Positions 50,639-59,864 of a DNA stretch of 64,000 bases are shown here, one piece after another. Source of the DNA: Pseudomonas panipatensis (lineage in GTDB: Bacteria > Pseudomonadota > Gammaproteobacteria > Pseudomonadales > Pseudomonadaceae); NCBI RefSeq assembly GCF_900099785.1, contig NZ_FNDS01000011.1, positions 111,218 through 175,217 on the forward strand, given 5' to 3'. Made by a program: the position numbers and the translations under genes. The notes beneath the pieces were generated by a model that saw only the letters and a program-made list of their open reading frames with translations, made no database searches and was not told where the DNA came from. Positions within the stretch are counted from its first letter, which is position 1, and each line of letters opens with the position of its first letter.

Positions 50639-51724
50639 GTGATCGAAACATTCTATGAGGTGATGCGCAGGCAAGGCATCTCGCGGCGGAGCTTCGTCAA
50701 GTTCTGCTCGCTGACCGCCACGTCGCTGGGCCTGGGCCCGGCATTCATGCCGAAGATCGCATGGGCCATGGAGAACAAGCCGCGCACCCCGGTGCTCTGG
50801 CTGCACGGCCTGGAGTGCACCTGCTGCTCCGAGTCGTTCATCCGCTCGGCGCACCCGCTGGCCAAGGACGTGGTGCTGTCGATGATCTCGCTGGATTACG
50901 ACGACACCCTGATGGCCTCCGCCGGCCACCAGGCCGAGGCGATCCTCGACGAGGTGATGACCAAGTACAAGGGCAACTACATCCTCGCGGTGGAAGGCAA
51001 CCCGCCGCTGAACCAGGACGGCATGAGCTGCATCATCGGCGGCAAGCCGTTCATCGAGCAGCTCAAGCGCGTTTCCCGCGACGCCAAGGCGATCATCTCC
51101 TGGGGCTCCTGCGCCAGCTGGGGCTGCGTGCAGGCGGCCAAGCCGAACCCGACCCAGGCCGTGCCGATCCACAAGGTGATCACCGACAAGCCGATCATCA
51201 AGGTGCCCGGCTGTCCGCCGATCGCCGAGGTGATGACCGGGGTGATCACCTACATGCTGACCTTCGACCGCATCCCCGAGCTGGACCGCCAGGGCCGGCC
51301 GAAGATGTTCTACAGCCAGCGCATCCACGACAAGTGCTACCGGCGGCCGAACTTCGACGCCGGCCAGTTCGTCGAGTCCTGGGACGACGACGCGGCGCGC
51401 AAGGGCTACTGCCTGTACAAGGTCGGCTGCAAAGGCCCGACCACCTACAACGCCTGCTCCACCGTGCGCTGGAACGGCGGCACCAGCTTCCCGATCCAGT
51501 CCGGCCACGGCTGCATCGGCTGCTCCGAAGAAGGCTTCTGGGACAAGGGCTCGTTCTACCAGCACCTGAGCGACGTCAACGCCTTCGGCGTCGAGGCCAA
51601 CGCCGACCAGATCGGCCTGGCCGCCGCCGGCACGGTCGGCGCGGCCCTCACCGCGCACGCCGCGGTCACCGCCCTTAAACGCGCCAGCAACGGCAAGGCG
51701 CCCACCTCGACGCACGACGCTTGA
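50639..51724 (+). CDS. hoxK: HoxK, small subunit of membrane-bound [NiFe]-hydrogenase
   Basis: 361 residues with a GTG start (GAGGAG upstream). Tat signal RRSFVKF (16-22) and cleavage after AWA (43). After cleavage, cysteines are at mature positions 17, 19, 20, 115, 120 and 149, the six-Cys set that holds the 4Fe-3S proximal cluster of oxygen-tolerant enzymes. Other clusters: [20 protein letters not shown] and [15 protein letters not shown]-terminal hydrophobic helix anchors it to HoxZ and the membrane. Confidence 0.95.
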   Translation: MIETFYEVMRRQGISRRSFVKFCSLTATSLGLGPAFMPKIAWAMENKPRTPVLWLHGLECTCCSESFIRSAHPLAKDVVLSMISLDYDDTLMASAGHQAEAILDEVMTKYKGNYILAVEGNPPLNQDGMSCIIGGKPFIEQLKRVSRDAKAIISWGSCASWGCVQAAKPNPTQAVPIHKVITDKPIIKVPGCPPIAEVMTGVITYMLTFDRIPELDRQGRPKMFYSQRIHDKCYRRPNFDAGQFVESWDDDAARKGYCLYKVGCKGPTTYNACSTVRWNGGTSFPIQSGHGCIGCSEEGFWDKGSFYQHLSDVNAFGVEANADQIGLAAAGTVGAALTAHAAVTALKRASNGKAPTSTHDA

Positions 51725-51747
51725 GCGCAGCACAGGAAGCTTGATCC

Positions 51748-53604
51748 ATGAGTACCTATTCGACCCAAGGCTTCGACCTGGACAATAGCGGCCGCCGCGT
51801 GGTCGTCGACCCGGTGACCCGCATCGAGGGGCACATGCGCGTCGAGGTCAACCTCGACGCCAACAACGTCATCCGCAACGCGGTGTCCACCGGCACCATG
51901 TGGCGCGGCCTCGAAGTCATCCTCAAGGGCCGCGACCCGCGTGACGCCTGGGCCTTCGTCGAGCGCATCTGCGGCGTCTGCACCGGCTGCCACGCGCTGG
52001 CCTCGGTGCGCGCGGTGGAAGACGCGCTGGGTATCCGCATCCCGCCGAACGCCCACCTGATCCGCGAAATGATGGCCAAGACCCTGCAGGTCCACGACCA
52101 CGCGGTGCACTTCTACCACCTGCACGCGCTCGACTGGGTCGACGTGGTGTCGGCGCTGAAGGCCGACCCCAAGGCCACCTCGGCGCTGCAGCAGATGGTC
52201 TCGCCGGCGCACCCGCTGTCGTCGCCCGGCTACTTCCGCGACGTGCAGAACCGCCTGAAGAAGTTCGTCGAAAGCGGCCAGCTCGGGCCGTTCATGAACG
52301 GCTACTGGGGCAACCCGGCCTACCAGTTGCCGCCGGAGGCCAACCTGATGGCCGTCACCCACTACCTGGAGGCCCTCGACCTGCAGAAGGAATGGGTGAA
52401 GATCCACACCATCTTCGGCGGCAAGAACCCCCACCCGAACTACCTGGTCGGCGGCGTGCCCTGCGCGATCAATATCGACGGCGACCTGGCCGCCGGCGCG
52501 CCGCTGAACATGGAGCGCCTGAACTTCGTCCGCGCGCGCATCGACGAGGCCCTGACCTTCTGCCGCAACGTCTATGTGCCGGACGTGCTGGCCATCGGCA
52601 CCCTGTACAAGCAGAAGGGCTGGCTGCACGGCGGCGGCCTGGCGGCGAGCAACGTCATGGACTACGGCACCTACGCCAAGGTCAATTACGACGAGCGCAC
52701 CAACCAGTTGCCCGGTGGCGCCATCCTCAACGGCAACTGGGACGAGATTCTCCCGGTCGACCCGCGCGACCCGGAACAGGTGCAGGAGTTCGTCACCCAC
52801 TCCTGGTACCAGTACCCGGACAACGACAAGGGCCTGCACCCCTGGGACGGCATCACCGAGCCGCACTACGAGCTGGGCGCCAGGACCAAGGGCACGCGCA
52901 CCGCGATCGAAGAAGTGGACGAAAGCGCCAAGTATTCCTGGGTCAAGTCGCCGCGCTGGCGCGGCCACGCCATGGAGGTCGGTCCGCTGGCCCGCTACAT
53001 CCTCGGCTACGCCCACGCGCGCCAGGGCAACCCGCACTGCCAGCGGGTCAAGGAGCAACTGGAAAGCTCGCTGCAGGCGGTCAACCACGACCTGCCCAAG
53101 GCGCTCGGCCTGAGCGAAACCAACTACAGCGCCAAGCAACTGCTGCCCAGCACCATCGGCCGCACCCTGGCCCGCGCGCTGGAAGCCGAGTACTGCGCCG
53201 AGATGATGGTCGACGACTGGAACGAGCTGATGGGCAACATCCGCAACGGCGACCGCGCCACCGCCAACGTCGACAAGTGGGACCCGAAGACCTGGCCGGC
53301 CGAAGCCAAGGGTGTCGGCGCCGTCGCCGCGCCGCGTGGCGCGCTGGGCCACTGGATTCGCATCAAGGACGGGCGCATCGAGAACTACCAGTGCGTGGTG
53401 CCGAGCACCTGGAACGGCAGCCCGCGCGACAGCAAGGGGCAGATCGGCGCCTTCGAGGCGGCGCTGATGAACACCCCGGTGGCGGTCGCCGAGCAGCCGC
53501 TGGAAATCCTCCGCACCCTGCACTCCTTCGACCCCTGCATGGCCTGCGCGACCCACGTGATGAGCGAGGACGGCGCCGAGCTGAGCACGATCACGGTGCG
53601 TTGA
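51748..53604 (+). CDS. hoxG: HoxG, large subunit of membrane-bound [NiFe]-hydrogenase
   Basis: 618 residues. [16 protein letters not shown] (Cys75, Cys78) and DPCMACATH (Cys597, Cys600, His603) hold the Ni-Fe site. Fifteen residues follow His603 and should be removed by HoxM after metal insertion. It oxidises H2 at the periplasmic side after Tat export with HoxK. Starts 23 bases after hoxK. Confidence 0.95.
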   Translation: MSTYSTQGFDLDNSGRRVVVDPVTRIEGHMRVEVNLDANNVIRNAVSTGTMWRGLEVILKGRDPRDAWAFVERICGVCTGCHALASVRAVEDALGIRIPPNAHLIREMMAKTLQVHDHAVHFYHLHALDWVDVVSALKADPKATSALQQMVSPAHPLSSPGYFRDVQNRLKKFVESGQLGPFMNGYWGNPAYQLPPEANLMAVTHYLEALDLQKEWVKIHTIFGGKNPHPNYLVGGVPCAINIDGDLAAGAPLNMERLNFVRARIDEALTFCRNVYVPDVLAIGTLYKQKGWLHGGGLAASNVMDYGTYAKVNYDERTNQLPGGAILNGNWDEILPVDPRDPEQVQEFVTHSWYQYPDNDKGLHPWDGITEPHYELGARTKGTRTAIEEVDESAKYSWVKSPRWRGHAMEVGPLARYILGYAHARQGNPHCQRVKEQLESSLQAVNHDLPKALGLSETNYSAKQLLPSTIGRTLARALEAEYCAEMMVDDWNELMGNIRNGDRATANVDKWDPKTWPAEAKGVGAVAAPRGALGHWIRIKDGRIENYQCVVPSTWNGSPRDSKGQIGAFEAALMNTPVAVAEQPLEILRTLHSFDPCMACATHVMSEDGAELSTITVR

Positions 53605-53664
53605 GTGAGCCAAGCAGCCATCCGCCGGGCGCCGTCGCGCGCCCGGCTCCTTCGAGGTGACGAC

Positions 53665-54348
53665 ATGTCCGAGCATTGCGACCCCGCCAGCGGGCGCGCC
53701 GAGTACGTCTACGAGGCGCCGGTACGCCTGTGGCACTGGATCAACGCCGCCTGCATCCTGGTGCTGGCGGTGACCGGCTACTTCATCGGTTCGCCGCTGC
53801 CGACCCAGCCCGGCGAAGCCAGCGCCAACTTCCTCATGGGCTATATCCGCTTCGCCCATTTCGCCGCGGCCTACCTGTTCGCCGTCGGCATCATCGGCCG
53901 CGCCTACTGGGCGCTGGTGGGCAACCATCACGCCCGCGAGCTGTTCTGGGTGCCGCTGACCAGCAAGGCCTACTGGCGCGACTTCGCCGATTGGCTGCGC
54001 TACTACCTGTTCATCGGCCCGGTGCCGGCGCCGACCTTCGGCCACAATCCGCTGTCGCGCTTCGCCATGGTCTTCGTCTTCCTGCTGACCTCGCTGTTCA
54101 TGCTGGTGACCGGTTTCGCCCTCTACGGCGAAGGCGCGCAGATGGGCTCCTGGCAGGAACGCGCGTTCGGCTGGGTGCTGCCGCTGCTCGGCCAGTCGAA
54201 CAACGTGCACGTCCTCCACCACCTGGGCATGTGGCTGCTGATCCTGTTCGTCATGCTGCACATCTACGCCGCCGTGCGCGAGGAAATCTGCGGCCGCCTG
54301 AGCCTGATCGGCGGCATCATCTCCGGCTACAAGACCTTCAAGAAATGA
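53665..54348 (+). CDS. hoxZ: HoxZ, cytochrome b subunit
   Basis: 227 residues from the ATG at 53665 (GAGGTG upstream). EAPVRLWHWINAACILVLAV starts the first of four membrane spans; His residues at RLWHW, RFAHFAAAYLF, LHHLGMWLL and MLHIYAAVR are candidate haem ligands. It passes electrons from HoxK to quinone and anchors the enzyme. Stop overlaps hoxM start. Confidence 0.93.
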   Translation: MSEHCDPASGRAEYVYEAPVRLWHWINAACILVLAVTGYFIGSPLPTQPGEASANFLMGYIRFAHFAAAYLFAVGIIGRAYWALVGNHHARELFWVPLTSKAYWRDFADWLRYYLFIGPVPAPTFGHNPLSRFAMVFVFLLTSLFMLVTGFALYGEGAQMGSWQERAFGWVLPLLGQSNNVHVLHHLGMWLLILFVMLHIYAAVREEICGRLSLIGGIISGYKTFKK

Positions 54349-54992
54349 CCCCATCCCAGCCAACCAACGGCAACCCCGCGCCACGCATCACCGTGCTCGG
54401 CATCGGCAACCTGCTGTGGGCCGACGAAGGCTTCGGCGTGCGCTGCGTCGAAGCCTTGCAACAGCGCTACGAGTTCGCCGACAACGTCACCCTGATCGAT
54501 GGTGGCACCCAGGGCCTGTACCTGATCCAGCACGTCCAGCAGGCCGACTACCTGCTGATCTTCGATGCGGTGGACTACAACATGGCCCCGGGCACGCTGA
54601 AGTTCGTCGCCAACGAGGAGGTGCCACGCTTCCTCGGGGTGAAGAAGCTCAGCCTGCACCAGACCGGCTTCCAGGAAGTGCTGATGCTCGCCCAGCTCAC
54701 CGGCCACTACCCGCAGCAGGTGCTGCTGATGGGCTGCCAGCCGGAGTACATGGAAGACTACGGCGGCAGCCTGCGCCCGAGCGTCAAGGCGGCCCTGGAG
54801 CTGGCCATCGAGGAAGCGCTGAAGGTGCTGCACGACTGGGGCGCCGCGCCGCGCCCGCGCACCAGCGCGCTACCCGAGGACGAGGCGGTGACGCTGCGCC
54901 ACCTCGAACTGCAACGTTACGAAAGCGAACGCCCGAGCGAGCAGGATGCCTGCCGCATCGGCGACGAACGCATCCTCGCGCGGCGCAGCTGA
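54345..54992 (+). CDS. hoxM: HoxM, hydrogenase maturation endopeptidase
   Basis: 215 residues, ATGA overlap with hoxZ. VLGIGNLLWADEGFGVRCVE is the family N-terminus with its metal-binding Glu; FDAVDYNMAPGTL and LSLHQTGFQEVL hold the Asp and His ligands. It cuts the HoxG C-terminal extension once nickel is in place. Confidence 0.93.
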   Translation: MTPSQPTNGNPAPRITVLGIGNLLWADEGFGVRCVEALQQRYEFADNVTLIDGGTQGLYLIQHVQQADYLLIFDAVDYNMAPGTLKFVANEEVPRFLGVKKLSLHQTGFQEVLMLAQLTGHYPQQVLLMGCQPEYMEDYGGSLRPSVKAALELAIEEALKVLHDWGAAPRPRTSALPEDEAVTLRHLELQRYESERPSEQDACRIGDERILARRS

Positions 54993-54993
54993 C

Positions 54994-55326
54994 ATGTGCA
55001 TCGGCCTGCCCATGTACGTGCTCTCCGCCAGCCCCGGCGCGGCACTGTGCCGTGATCGCCAAGGCCAGACGCGGCGGATCGACACCGCGCTGGTCGGCGA
55101 CTGCGCGAGCGGCGACTGGCTGCTGGTGTTCCTCGACGCCGCGCGCGAGCGCCTGGACGCCACGCGCGCGGCGGAAATCGAAGCGACCCTGGCCATGCTC
55201 GACGCCGCGCTGTGCGGCGACGCCGACGCATCGAGCGGCGCCGTCGCGTTCGAACTGCCCTCGGCGATGAGCGCCGAACACCTCGCCAGCCTGCTCGGCC
55301 AGCCCACCACCAAGGAACCCTCATGA
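54994..55326 (+). CDS. hoxL: HoxL, HypC-family chaperone
   Basis: 110 residues. MCIGLPMYVLSASPGAALC: the N-terminal Met-Cys is the HypC/HupF hallmark, Cys2 being the ligand-carrying residue. Longer than HypC by a C-terminal helical tail. Probably HoxG-specific in Fe(CN)2CO delivery, possibly protecting during oxic growth. Stop overlaps hoxO start by four bases. Confidence 0.9.
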   Translation: MCIGLPMYVLSASPGAALCRDRQGQTRRIDTALVGDCASGDWLLVFLDAARERLDATRAAEIEATLAMLDAALCGDADASSGAVAFELPSAMSAEHLASLLGQPTTKEPS

Positions 55327-55805
55327 GCGAATCCGCCGCCTTCCTGGCGCCCATTCCCGCCACGCCCGCCGTGCCGCCGCTGGTCAGCCGCCTGGTGGAA
55401 CAGTTCGGCGCGGCCTGGGTCGGCCACGACAACCTCGACACCTGGCTGGCGCAGTCCGGCGAGAGCCTGCTGCTGCTCTGCGGCGATCCGCAGCGCTACC
55501 CCGAATGCCTCGACGTCGCCGTGGTCCTGCCTGAACTGTGCAAGACCCTCGGCGCCCACCACGACCGCGTGCTGCGCCTCGGCGTGGCCCGCCGCGAAGA
55601 CGAACAGGCGCTCGCCGAGCGTTTCGCCCTGCGCCGCTGGCCGAGCATCATCTGGCTGCGCGACGGCGGTTACGTCACCCAGATCGACGGCATGCGCGAC
55701 TGGGACGAGTACCTGCGCCTGGCCGAGAACGCCCTGCAGATGAGCAACGCGCTCATCCCGCTGCGCAGCGAGGCACCGAGCCCCGCCAACGGAGGCTGCC
55801 ATTGA
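55323..55805 (+). CDS. hoxO: HoxO/HupG, thioredoxin-fold chaperone
   Basis: 160 residues. RFALRRWPSIIWLRDGGYVT, then IDGMRDWDEYL, has the cis-Pro strand of a thioredoxin fold but no CxxC. HoxO binds the HoxK precursor and holds back its Tat export until maturation is finished. ATGA overlap with hoxL. Confidence 0.88.
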   Translation: MSESAAFLAPIPATPAVPPLVSRLVEQFGAAWVGHDNLDTWLAQSGESLLLLCGDPQRYPECLDVAVVLPELCKTLGAHHDRVLRLGVARREDEQALAERFALRRWPSIIWLRDGGYVTQIDGMRDWDEYLRLAENALQMSNALIPLRSEAPSPANGGCH

Positions 55806-55819
55806 ACGGAGCGACCCCC

Positions 55820-56686
55820 ATGGACCCGCTGAACTACATCCCGCTGGTCAACCTCGGCCCCGGCTCGCAACCCGAGGACGACGCCACCCTGGAATACATC
55901 AGCATGCCGCAGGGCATGTACACCCACGCGCTGCCGCAACTGCCCGAGCCGGAGACCCTCGACAGCCTGCCCGGCGCCCGCCTCGCCCTGCGCGAAATCC
56001 TCCACATGCTGCGTAGCCGGCATGCCGGCGACCACCCGCCGAGCCTCGACCTGCGCCATTACCCCGAGGGCGACCGGGCATTGCTCGACCAGTTGCTCGG
56101 CGAAGGCGAAGTCAGCGCCCGCGTCGGCGGCGAACCGGGCGTGCGCATTCAGGAATCGATCTTCGCCGGCGTCTGGCGGGTCTTCGGCGAAGGCCATGAT
56201 CACATCGACGTCGACGCCGCTCCGGCGCTGCTGCGCCGCGCGGCCCGGGTGAACGGCGCGAACACGGCGGCCTTCGAGCTGCCGACGCCACTGCCTGCTG
56301 GCGTGATGAACGCGCCGGCGATCCTCACCGAACTGCAGGATCGCACCGCCCGCTGGCAGGCTGGCGACGCCGCCCACGTGATCAACCTGACCCTGCTGCC
56401 GTTGTCGGAACAGGACGTGCCCTTCCTCGACACCCGCCTCGGCGTCGGCCCGGTGCTGGTGCTGGCGCGGGGCTACGGCAACTGCCGGATCAGCAGTACC
56501 CAGGTGCGTAACTGCTGGCGGGTGCGCTACTTCAACTCGCAGGATGCGCTGATCCTCGACACCATCGAAGTCACCGACCTGCCGGAAGTGGTCCACGCGG
56601 CGCCGGAAGACATCGCCGACTCGCTGGAGCGCTTCGAGGACATCATCCAGTGGTTCGAGGGCGAGTGCGCGGGGACCGGCCAATGA
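55820..56686 (+). CDS. hoxQ: HoxQ/HupH, HoxK maturation chaperone
   Basis: 288 residues from the ATG at 55820 (GGAG upstream; a TTG at 55802 is the alternative). YISMPQGMYTHALPQLPEPE is an N-terminal family mark and the C-terminal GYGNCRISSTQVRNCWRVRY, followed by DTIEVTDLPEVVHAAPED, is typical of HupH proteins. It escorts the small subunit with HoxO. Overlaps hoxR. Confidence 0.9.
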   Translation: MDPLNYIPLVNLGPGSQPEDDATLEYISMPQGMYTHALPQLPEPETLDSLPGARLALREILHMLRSRHAGDHPPSLDLRHYPEGDRALLDQLLGEGEVSARVGGEPGVRIQESIFAGVWRVFGEGHDHIDVDAAPALLRRAARVNGANTAAFELPTPLPAGVMNAPAILTELQDRTARWQAGDAAHVINLTLLPLSEQDVPFLDTRLGVGPVLVLARGYGNCRISSTQVRNCWRVRYFNSQDALILDTIEVTDLPEVVHAAPEDIADSLERFEDIIQWFEGECAGTGQ

Positions 56687-56907
56687 GCGAGCGCCCGAGC
56701 TTCGAAGGCAGCTACCTCGGCGACCGCTCGCGGCTGGCCGACGACAGCCGCCTGGAATGCAAGATCTGCTGGTGGGTCTACGACCCGGCGCAGGGCGACC
56801 CGGTCTGGCAGATTGCCCCGGGCACGCCCTTCTCGCGCCTGCCGGCGCACTGGCGTTGCCCCAACTGCGACGGCGACGCCGAGCAATTCATGGTGCTCGA
56901 TGACTGA
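56683..56907 (+). CDS. hoxR: HoxR, rubredoxin-like protein
   Basis: 74 residues. LECKICWWVYDPAQGDPVWQ and HWRCPNCDG form the two CxxC pairs of a rubredoxin iron site. In oxygen-tolerant systems HoxR helps assembly of the special proximal cluster of HoxK. Overlaps hoxT by eight bases. Confidence 0.92.
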   Translation: MSERPSFEGSYLGDRSRLADDSRLECKICWWVYDPAQGDPVWQIAPGTPFSRLPAHWRCPNCDGDAEQFMVLDD

Positions 56908-57412
56908 CCCGGTCCTGCCCGCAGCCACCCCCGACAGCGCCGCGGCGCAGCGCGCCGAGGCCCTGGCGGCGCGCTTCCGCGACATCGCCGCGACACGCAT
57001 GCGCGGTCTGCCGCTGGTCAATCCGGCGCTGCAGGTGGAAACCCTCGGCTTCGCCCGCCAAGCGGCCGGCGAGGACGCCAGCCCCGGCCTGCTCGGCGTG
57101 CTCATCACGCCCTGGTGCATGAACCTGATCTGGCTGCCGGACCACCGCGCCGCCGCGCCGGCCGACGGCGATCTGCTCGAACACCACTTCGGCGGCCAGC
57201 GGCTGAGCTTCATCGGCGCCCGTGATGAGGTCTTCGGGCCTTACCAGAGCTGCTCGCTGTTCTCGCCCATGTTCGAGTTCGCCGACCAACAGAGCGCGCG
57301 CGACACCGCCGCCCAGGTACTCGCCCTGCTGCGCCAGGCGCCCAGCAACCAGCGCGCGGCCCTCAACCGCCGCGCCCTGCTGTTCGGCCGCCTGCCGGGA
57401 GCCGCGGGATGA
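56900..57412 (+). CDS. hoxT: HoxT/HupJ maturation protein
   Basis: 170 residues. VETLGFARQAAGEDASPGLL and ITPWCMNLIWLPDHRAA mark the [NiFe]-hydrogenase assembly protein HybE/HupJ family. It aids HoxK/HoxG assembly under oxygen. Stop overlaps hoxV start. Confidence 0.88.
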   Translation: MTDPVLPAATPDSAAAQRAEALAARFRDIAATRMRGLPLVNPALQVETLGFARQAAGEDASPGLLGVLITPWCMNLIWLPDHRAAAPADGDLLEHHFGGQRLSFIGARDEVFGPYQSCSLFSPMFEFADQQSARDTAAQVLALLRQAPSNQRAALNRRALLFGRLPGAAG

Positions 57413-58494
57413 CCGGCGACGCGGGACTGGCGCGACTCGCCGGTTCGCTGCGGGTACGCCCCGGCCAGCGGCCGGCGCTGCTCGGCGGCCGTCCGCCGCT
57501 GGCCGCGCGGCTGCTGCAAGGACAACCGGCGGAGGCCGCCGCGCAACGCCTGCCGTTGCTCTACAGCCTGTGCGGCCAGGCCCACCGGCTGACCGCCGAA
57601 CTGGCGCTGCAGGCCGCCCGCGAAGGCACGGCCGAAGCCAGCGACGCCGCACGCCAGGCATTGCACGCGGAAACCCGCCGCGAGCACTTGCGCCGCATCG
57701 TCCTCGACTGGCCGGGCCTGCTCGGCGGCGCCACGGCCGACCCGCTGGCCCTCTCCGCCGTGGCGCAGCAGGGCCTGGATGCCTGGTTCGAGGGCTCGGC
57801 CCAGGCCTGGCTGGATGCCTGGCGCGAGGGCCCGCGCCAGGCCCTGCTGGACTGGAGCGCGCGCGGCCGGCACTGGCTGGCGCGCTTGCTCCGCGACTGC
57901 CGGGACGAGGCCGAAGCGCTGCTGCTGCCGGTGCATGCGCTGCCGGTCGCGCCCGCCAGGTTATTGGCCGTCGAGCAGAACCTGCGCCAGGGCGACGCCT
58001 TCATCCGCCAGCCCGAGCTGGACGGCCAGCCGTGCGAAACCGGCGCCTGGACCCGCGCCTGGGAAGCCCATCCGCAACGCCACGGCAATGCCTGGCTGCG
58101 CCTTGGCGCGCGCCTGGCCGATCTCGCCGAACTGAGCCTGGAGGCGCCCCGGCCGCTGGCCCTCGGCGCCCTGGCCGTCGGCGAATGCCAGGCGCTGGCC
58201 TGGTGCGAAACCGCGCGTGGCCTGCTGCTTCATCGCGTGCATCTCGAAACCGGCGCCAACGGCATGCAAGTATGCGATTACCAGGTGCTGGCGCCGACCG
58301 AGTGGAACCTGCATCCTCGCGGCGCACTGGCCCAGGCCCTGGAAGCCCTGCCCGCTTCTGGCGCGAGCGGGCGACGCCAGGCCGAACTGTTGCTGGCGGC
58401 CTTCGACCCCTGCCTGGCCTACCGGCTGGAAATGGACGCGGGCCACAGCCCCGAGCAAATGACGAGCGACCGAGGAGCGCCGCAGCATGCATGA
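57409..58494 (+). CDS. hoxV: HoxV/HupK, hydrogenase large-subunit-like scaffold
   Basis: 361 residues. It resembles a degenerate large subunit: LLYSLCGQAHRLTAELALQ and VLAPTEWNLHPRGALAQALE, then AAFDPCLAYRLEM in place of DPCxxC, with only one Cys kept. HoxV is thought to hold the Fe(CN)2CO unit before transfer to HoxG. Ala/Arg-rich throughout. Its end overlaps hypA by eight bases. Confidence 0.88.
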   Translation: MTGDAGLARLAGSLRVRPGQRPALLGGRPPLAARLLQGQPAEAAAQRLPLLYSLCGQAHRLTAELALQAAREGTAEASDAARQALHAETRREHLRRIVLDWPGLLGGATADPLALSAVAQQGLDAWFEGSAQAWLDAWREGPRQALLDWSARGRHWLARLLRDCRDEAEALLLPVHALPVAPARLLAVEQNLRQGDAFIRQPELDGQPCETGAWTRAWEAHPQRHGNAWLRLGARLADLAELSLEAPRPLALGALAVGECQALAWCETARGLLLHRVHLETGANGMQVCDYQVLAPTEWNLHPRGALAQALEALPASGASGRRQAELLLAAFDPCLAYRLEMDAGHSPEQMTSDRGAPQHA

Positions 58495-58834
58495 AGTGAG
58501 TCTGGCCGGCGGTATCCTCGCCGCCGTGGAAGCCGCGGCGCGCAAGGACCCGTTCGTCCGCGTCAGCCGCCTGCGCCTGGAAGCCGGCAAGCTCGCCGGG
58601 GTAGAAGTCGAGGCGCTGCGCTTCGCCCTCGAAGCCCTGGCCCCGGGCAGCCTGCTCGACGGCGCGCGCATCGACATCGAACAACCCGAAGGCCAGGCCT
58701 GGTGCCTGGACTGCTCCGCCAGCGTGGCGCTCGTCGAGCGCGGCGCGCCCTGCCCACAGTGTGGCGGCTTCTGGCTGCAACCCACGAGCGGCACCGAATT
58801 GCGCATCCTCGACCTGCAGGTCGAGGATCACTGA
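58487..58834 (+). CDS. hypA: HypA, nickel metallochaperone
   Basis: 115 residues. MHEVSLAGGIL: the His2 of the family nickel site. CLDCSAS and CPQCGGF form the zinc ribbon. It delivers nickel to hydrogenase large subunits with HypB. Overlaps hoxV, so the hyp genes belong to the same transcript. Confidence 0.93.
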   Translation: MHEVSLAGGILAAVEAAARKDPFVRVSRLRLEAGKLAGVEVEALRFALEALAPGSLLDGARIDIEQPEGQAWCLDCSASVALVERGAPCPQCGGFWLQPTSGTELRILDLQVEDH

Positions 58835-58858
58835 CTGTTGAAATCCAGGAGGAACGCC

Positions 58859-59863
58859 ATGTGCGTCGTCTGTGGCTGCTCCAGCGGCCATACCCATGAG
58901 AACGCCACCTCGACCCCGCCGGGCGACACCACGCTGACAGCGACCGGCGCGAGCGTCGATGCCGCCGGCGACCTGCACTACGGCCTCGGCGCCGCGCAGG
59001 TCTCGCTGCCCGGCGTCAGCCAGGCGCGGACCATTCGCATCGAGCAGGACGTGCTCGGCGAGAACGATCGCCAGGCGGTGCTCAACCGTGCCGACTTCGA
59101 AAGCCACCGGGTGCTGGCGCTGAACCTGGTATCCAGCCCCGGCTCCGGCAAGACCACCCTGCTCTGCGCCACCCTCGACGCGCTACGCCGGCGCAAGCCG
59201 GCGCTGCCGCTGGCGGTGATCGAAGGCGACCAGCAGACCCGCAACGACGCCGAGCGCATTCGCGCCACCGGCGTACCGGCGATCCAGGTCAATACCGGCA
59301 AGGGCTGCCACCTGGACGCGCGCATGGTCGCCGAGGCCTATGCGCGCCTGCCGCTGCACGCTGCCCTGCATGCCGCGGGACATCAGCATCAGCACGCGCC
59401 GGCGGCATTCCGCGGCACGCCGGCCGCCAGCGTGCAGAGCCCGTTGCGCCCGCTGCCCGGCGCTGGCGAACCGGCCGGCCTGCTGTTCATCGAGAACGTC
59501 GGCAACCTGGTCTGCCCGGCCCTCTGGGACCTCGGCGAAGCGGCCAAGGTGGCGATCCTCTCAGTCACCGAGGGGGAGGACAAGCCCCTCAAGTACCCCG
59601 ACATGTTCGCCGCCGCGCGGCTGATGCTGCTGACCAAGACCGACCTGCTGCCGCACCTCGACTTCGACGTGCAGCGCTGCCTGGAATACGCCCATCGGGT
59701 CAACCCGGGGCTGCGCGTGATCCAGCTCAGCGCCCGCGACGGCAGCGGCCTGGACGCCTGGCTGGATTGGCTGCTCGACGGCGCGGCGAAAGCCGATCCG
59801 CGCGCCGCACGGATCGCCGCCCTGGAAGCCGAACTGGCCGCGCTCAAGGCGCAGCGTGACTGA
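58859..59863 (+). CDS. hypB: HypB, nickel-binding GTPase
   Basis: 334 residues from the ATG at 58859 (CAGGAGGAACGCC upstream). MCVVCGC is the N-terminal high-affinity nickel motif. GTPase marks: [47 protein letters not shown]. About 45 residues between [14 protein letters not shown] and LLFIENVGN include a His cluster ([13 protein letters not shown]), longer than I expect for this loop. Inserts nickel with HypA. Confidence 0.92.
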   Translation: MCVVCGCSSGHTHENATSTPPGDTTLTATGASVDAAGDLHYGLGAAQVSLPGVSQARTIRIEQDVLGENDRQAVLNRADFESHRVLALNLVSSPGSGKTTLLCATLDALRRRKPALPLAVIEGDQQTRNDAERIRATGVPAIQVNTGKGCHLDARMVAEAYARLPLHAALHAAGHQHQHAPAAFRGTPAASVQSPLRPLPGAGEPAGLLFIENVGNLVCPALWDLGEAAKVAILSVTEGEDKPLKYPDMFAAARLMLLTKTDLLPHLDFDVQRCLEYAHRVNPGLRVIQLSARDGSGLDAWLDWLLDGAAKADPRAARIAALEAELAALKAQRD

Positions 59864-59864
59864 C

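Noticed and set aside
51556..54384. Minus-strand open frame of 942 codons opposite hoxG and hoxZ
   Set aside because: Shadow of very GC-rich coding DNA; hoxG and hoxZ are certain on the other strand.
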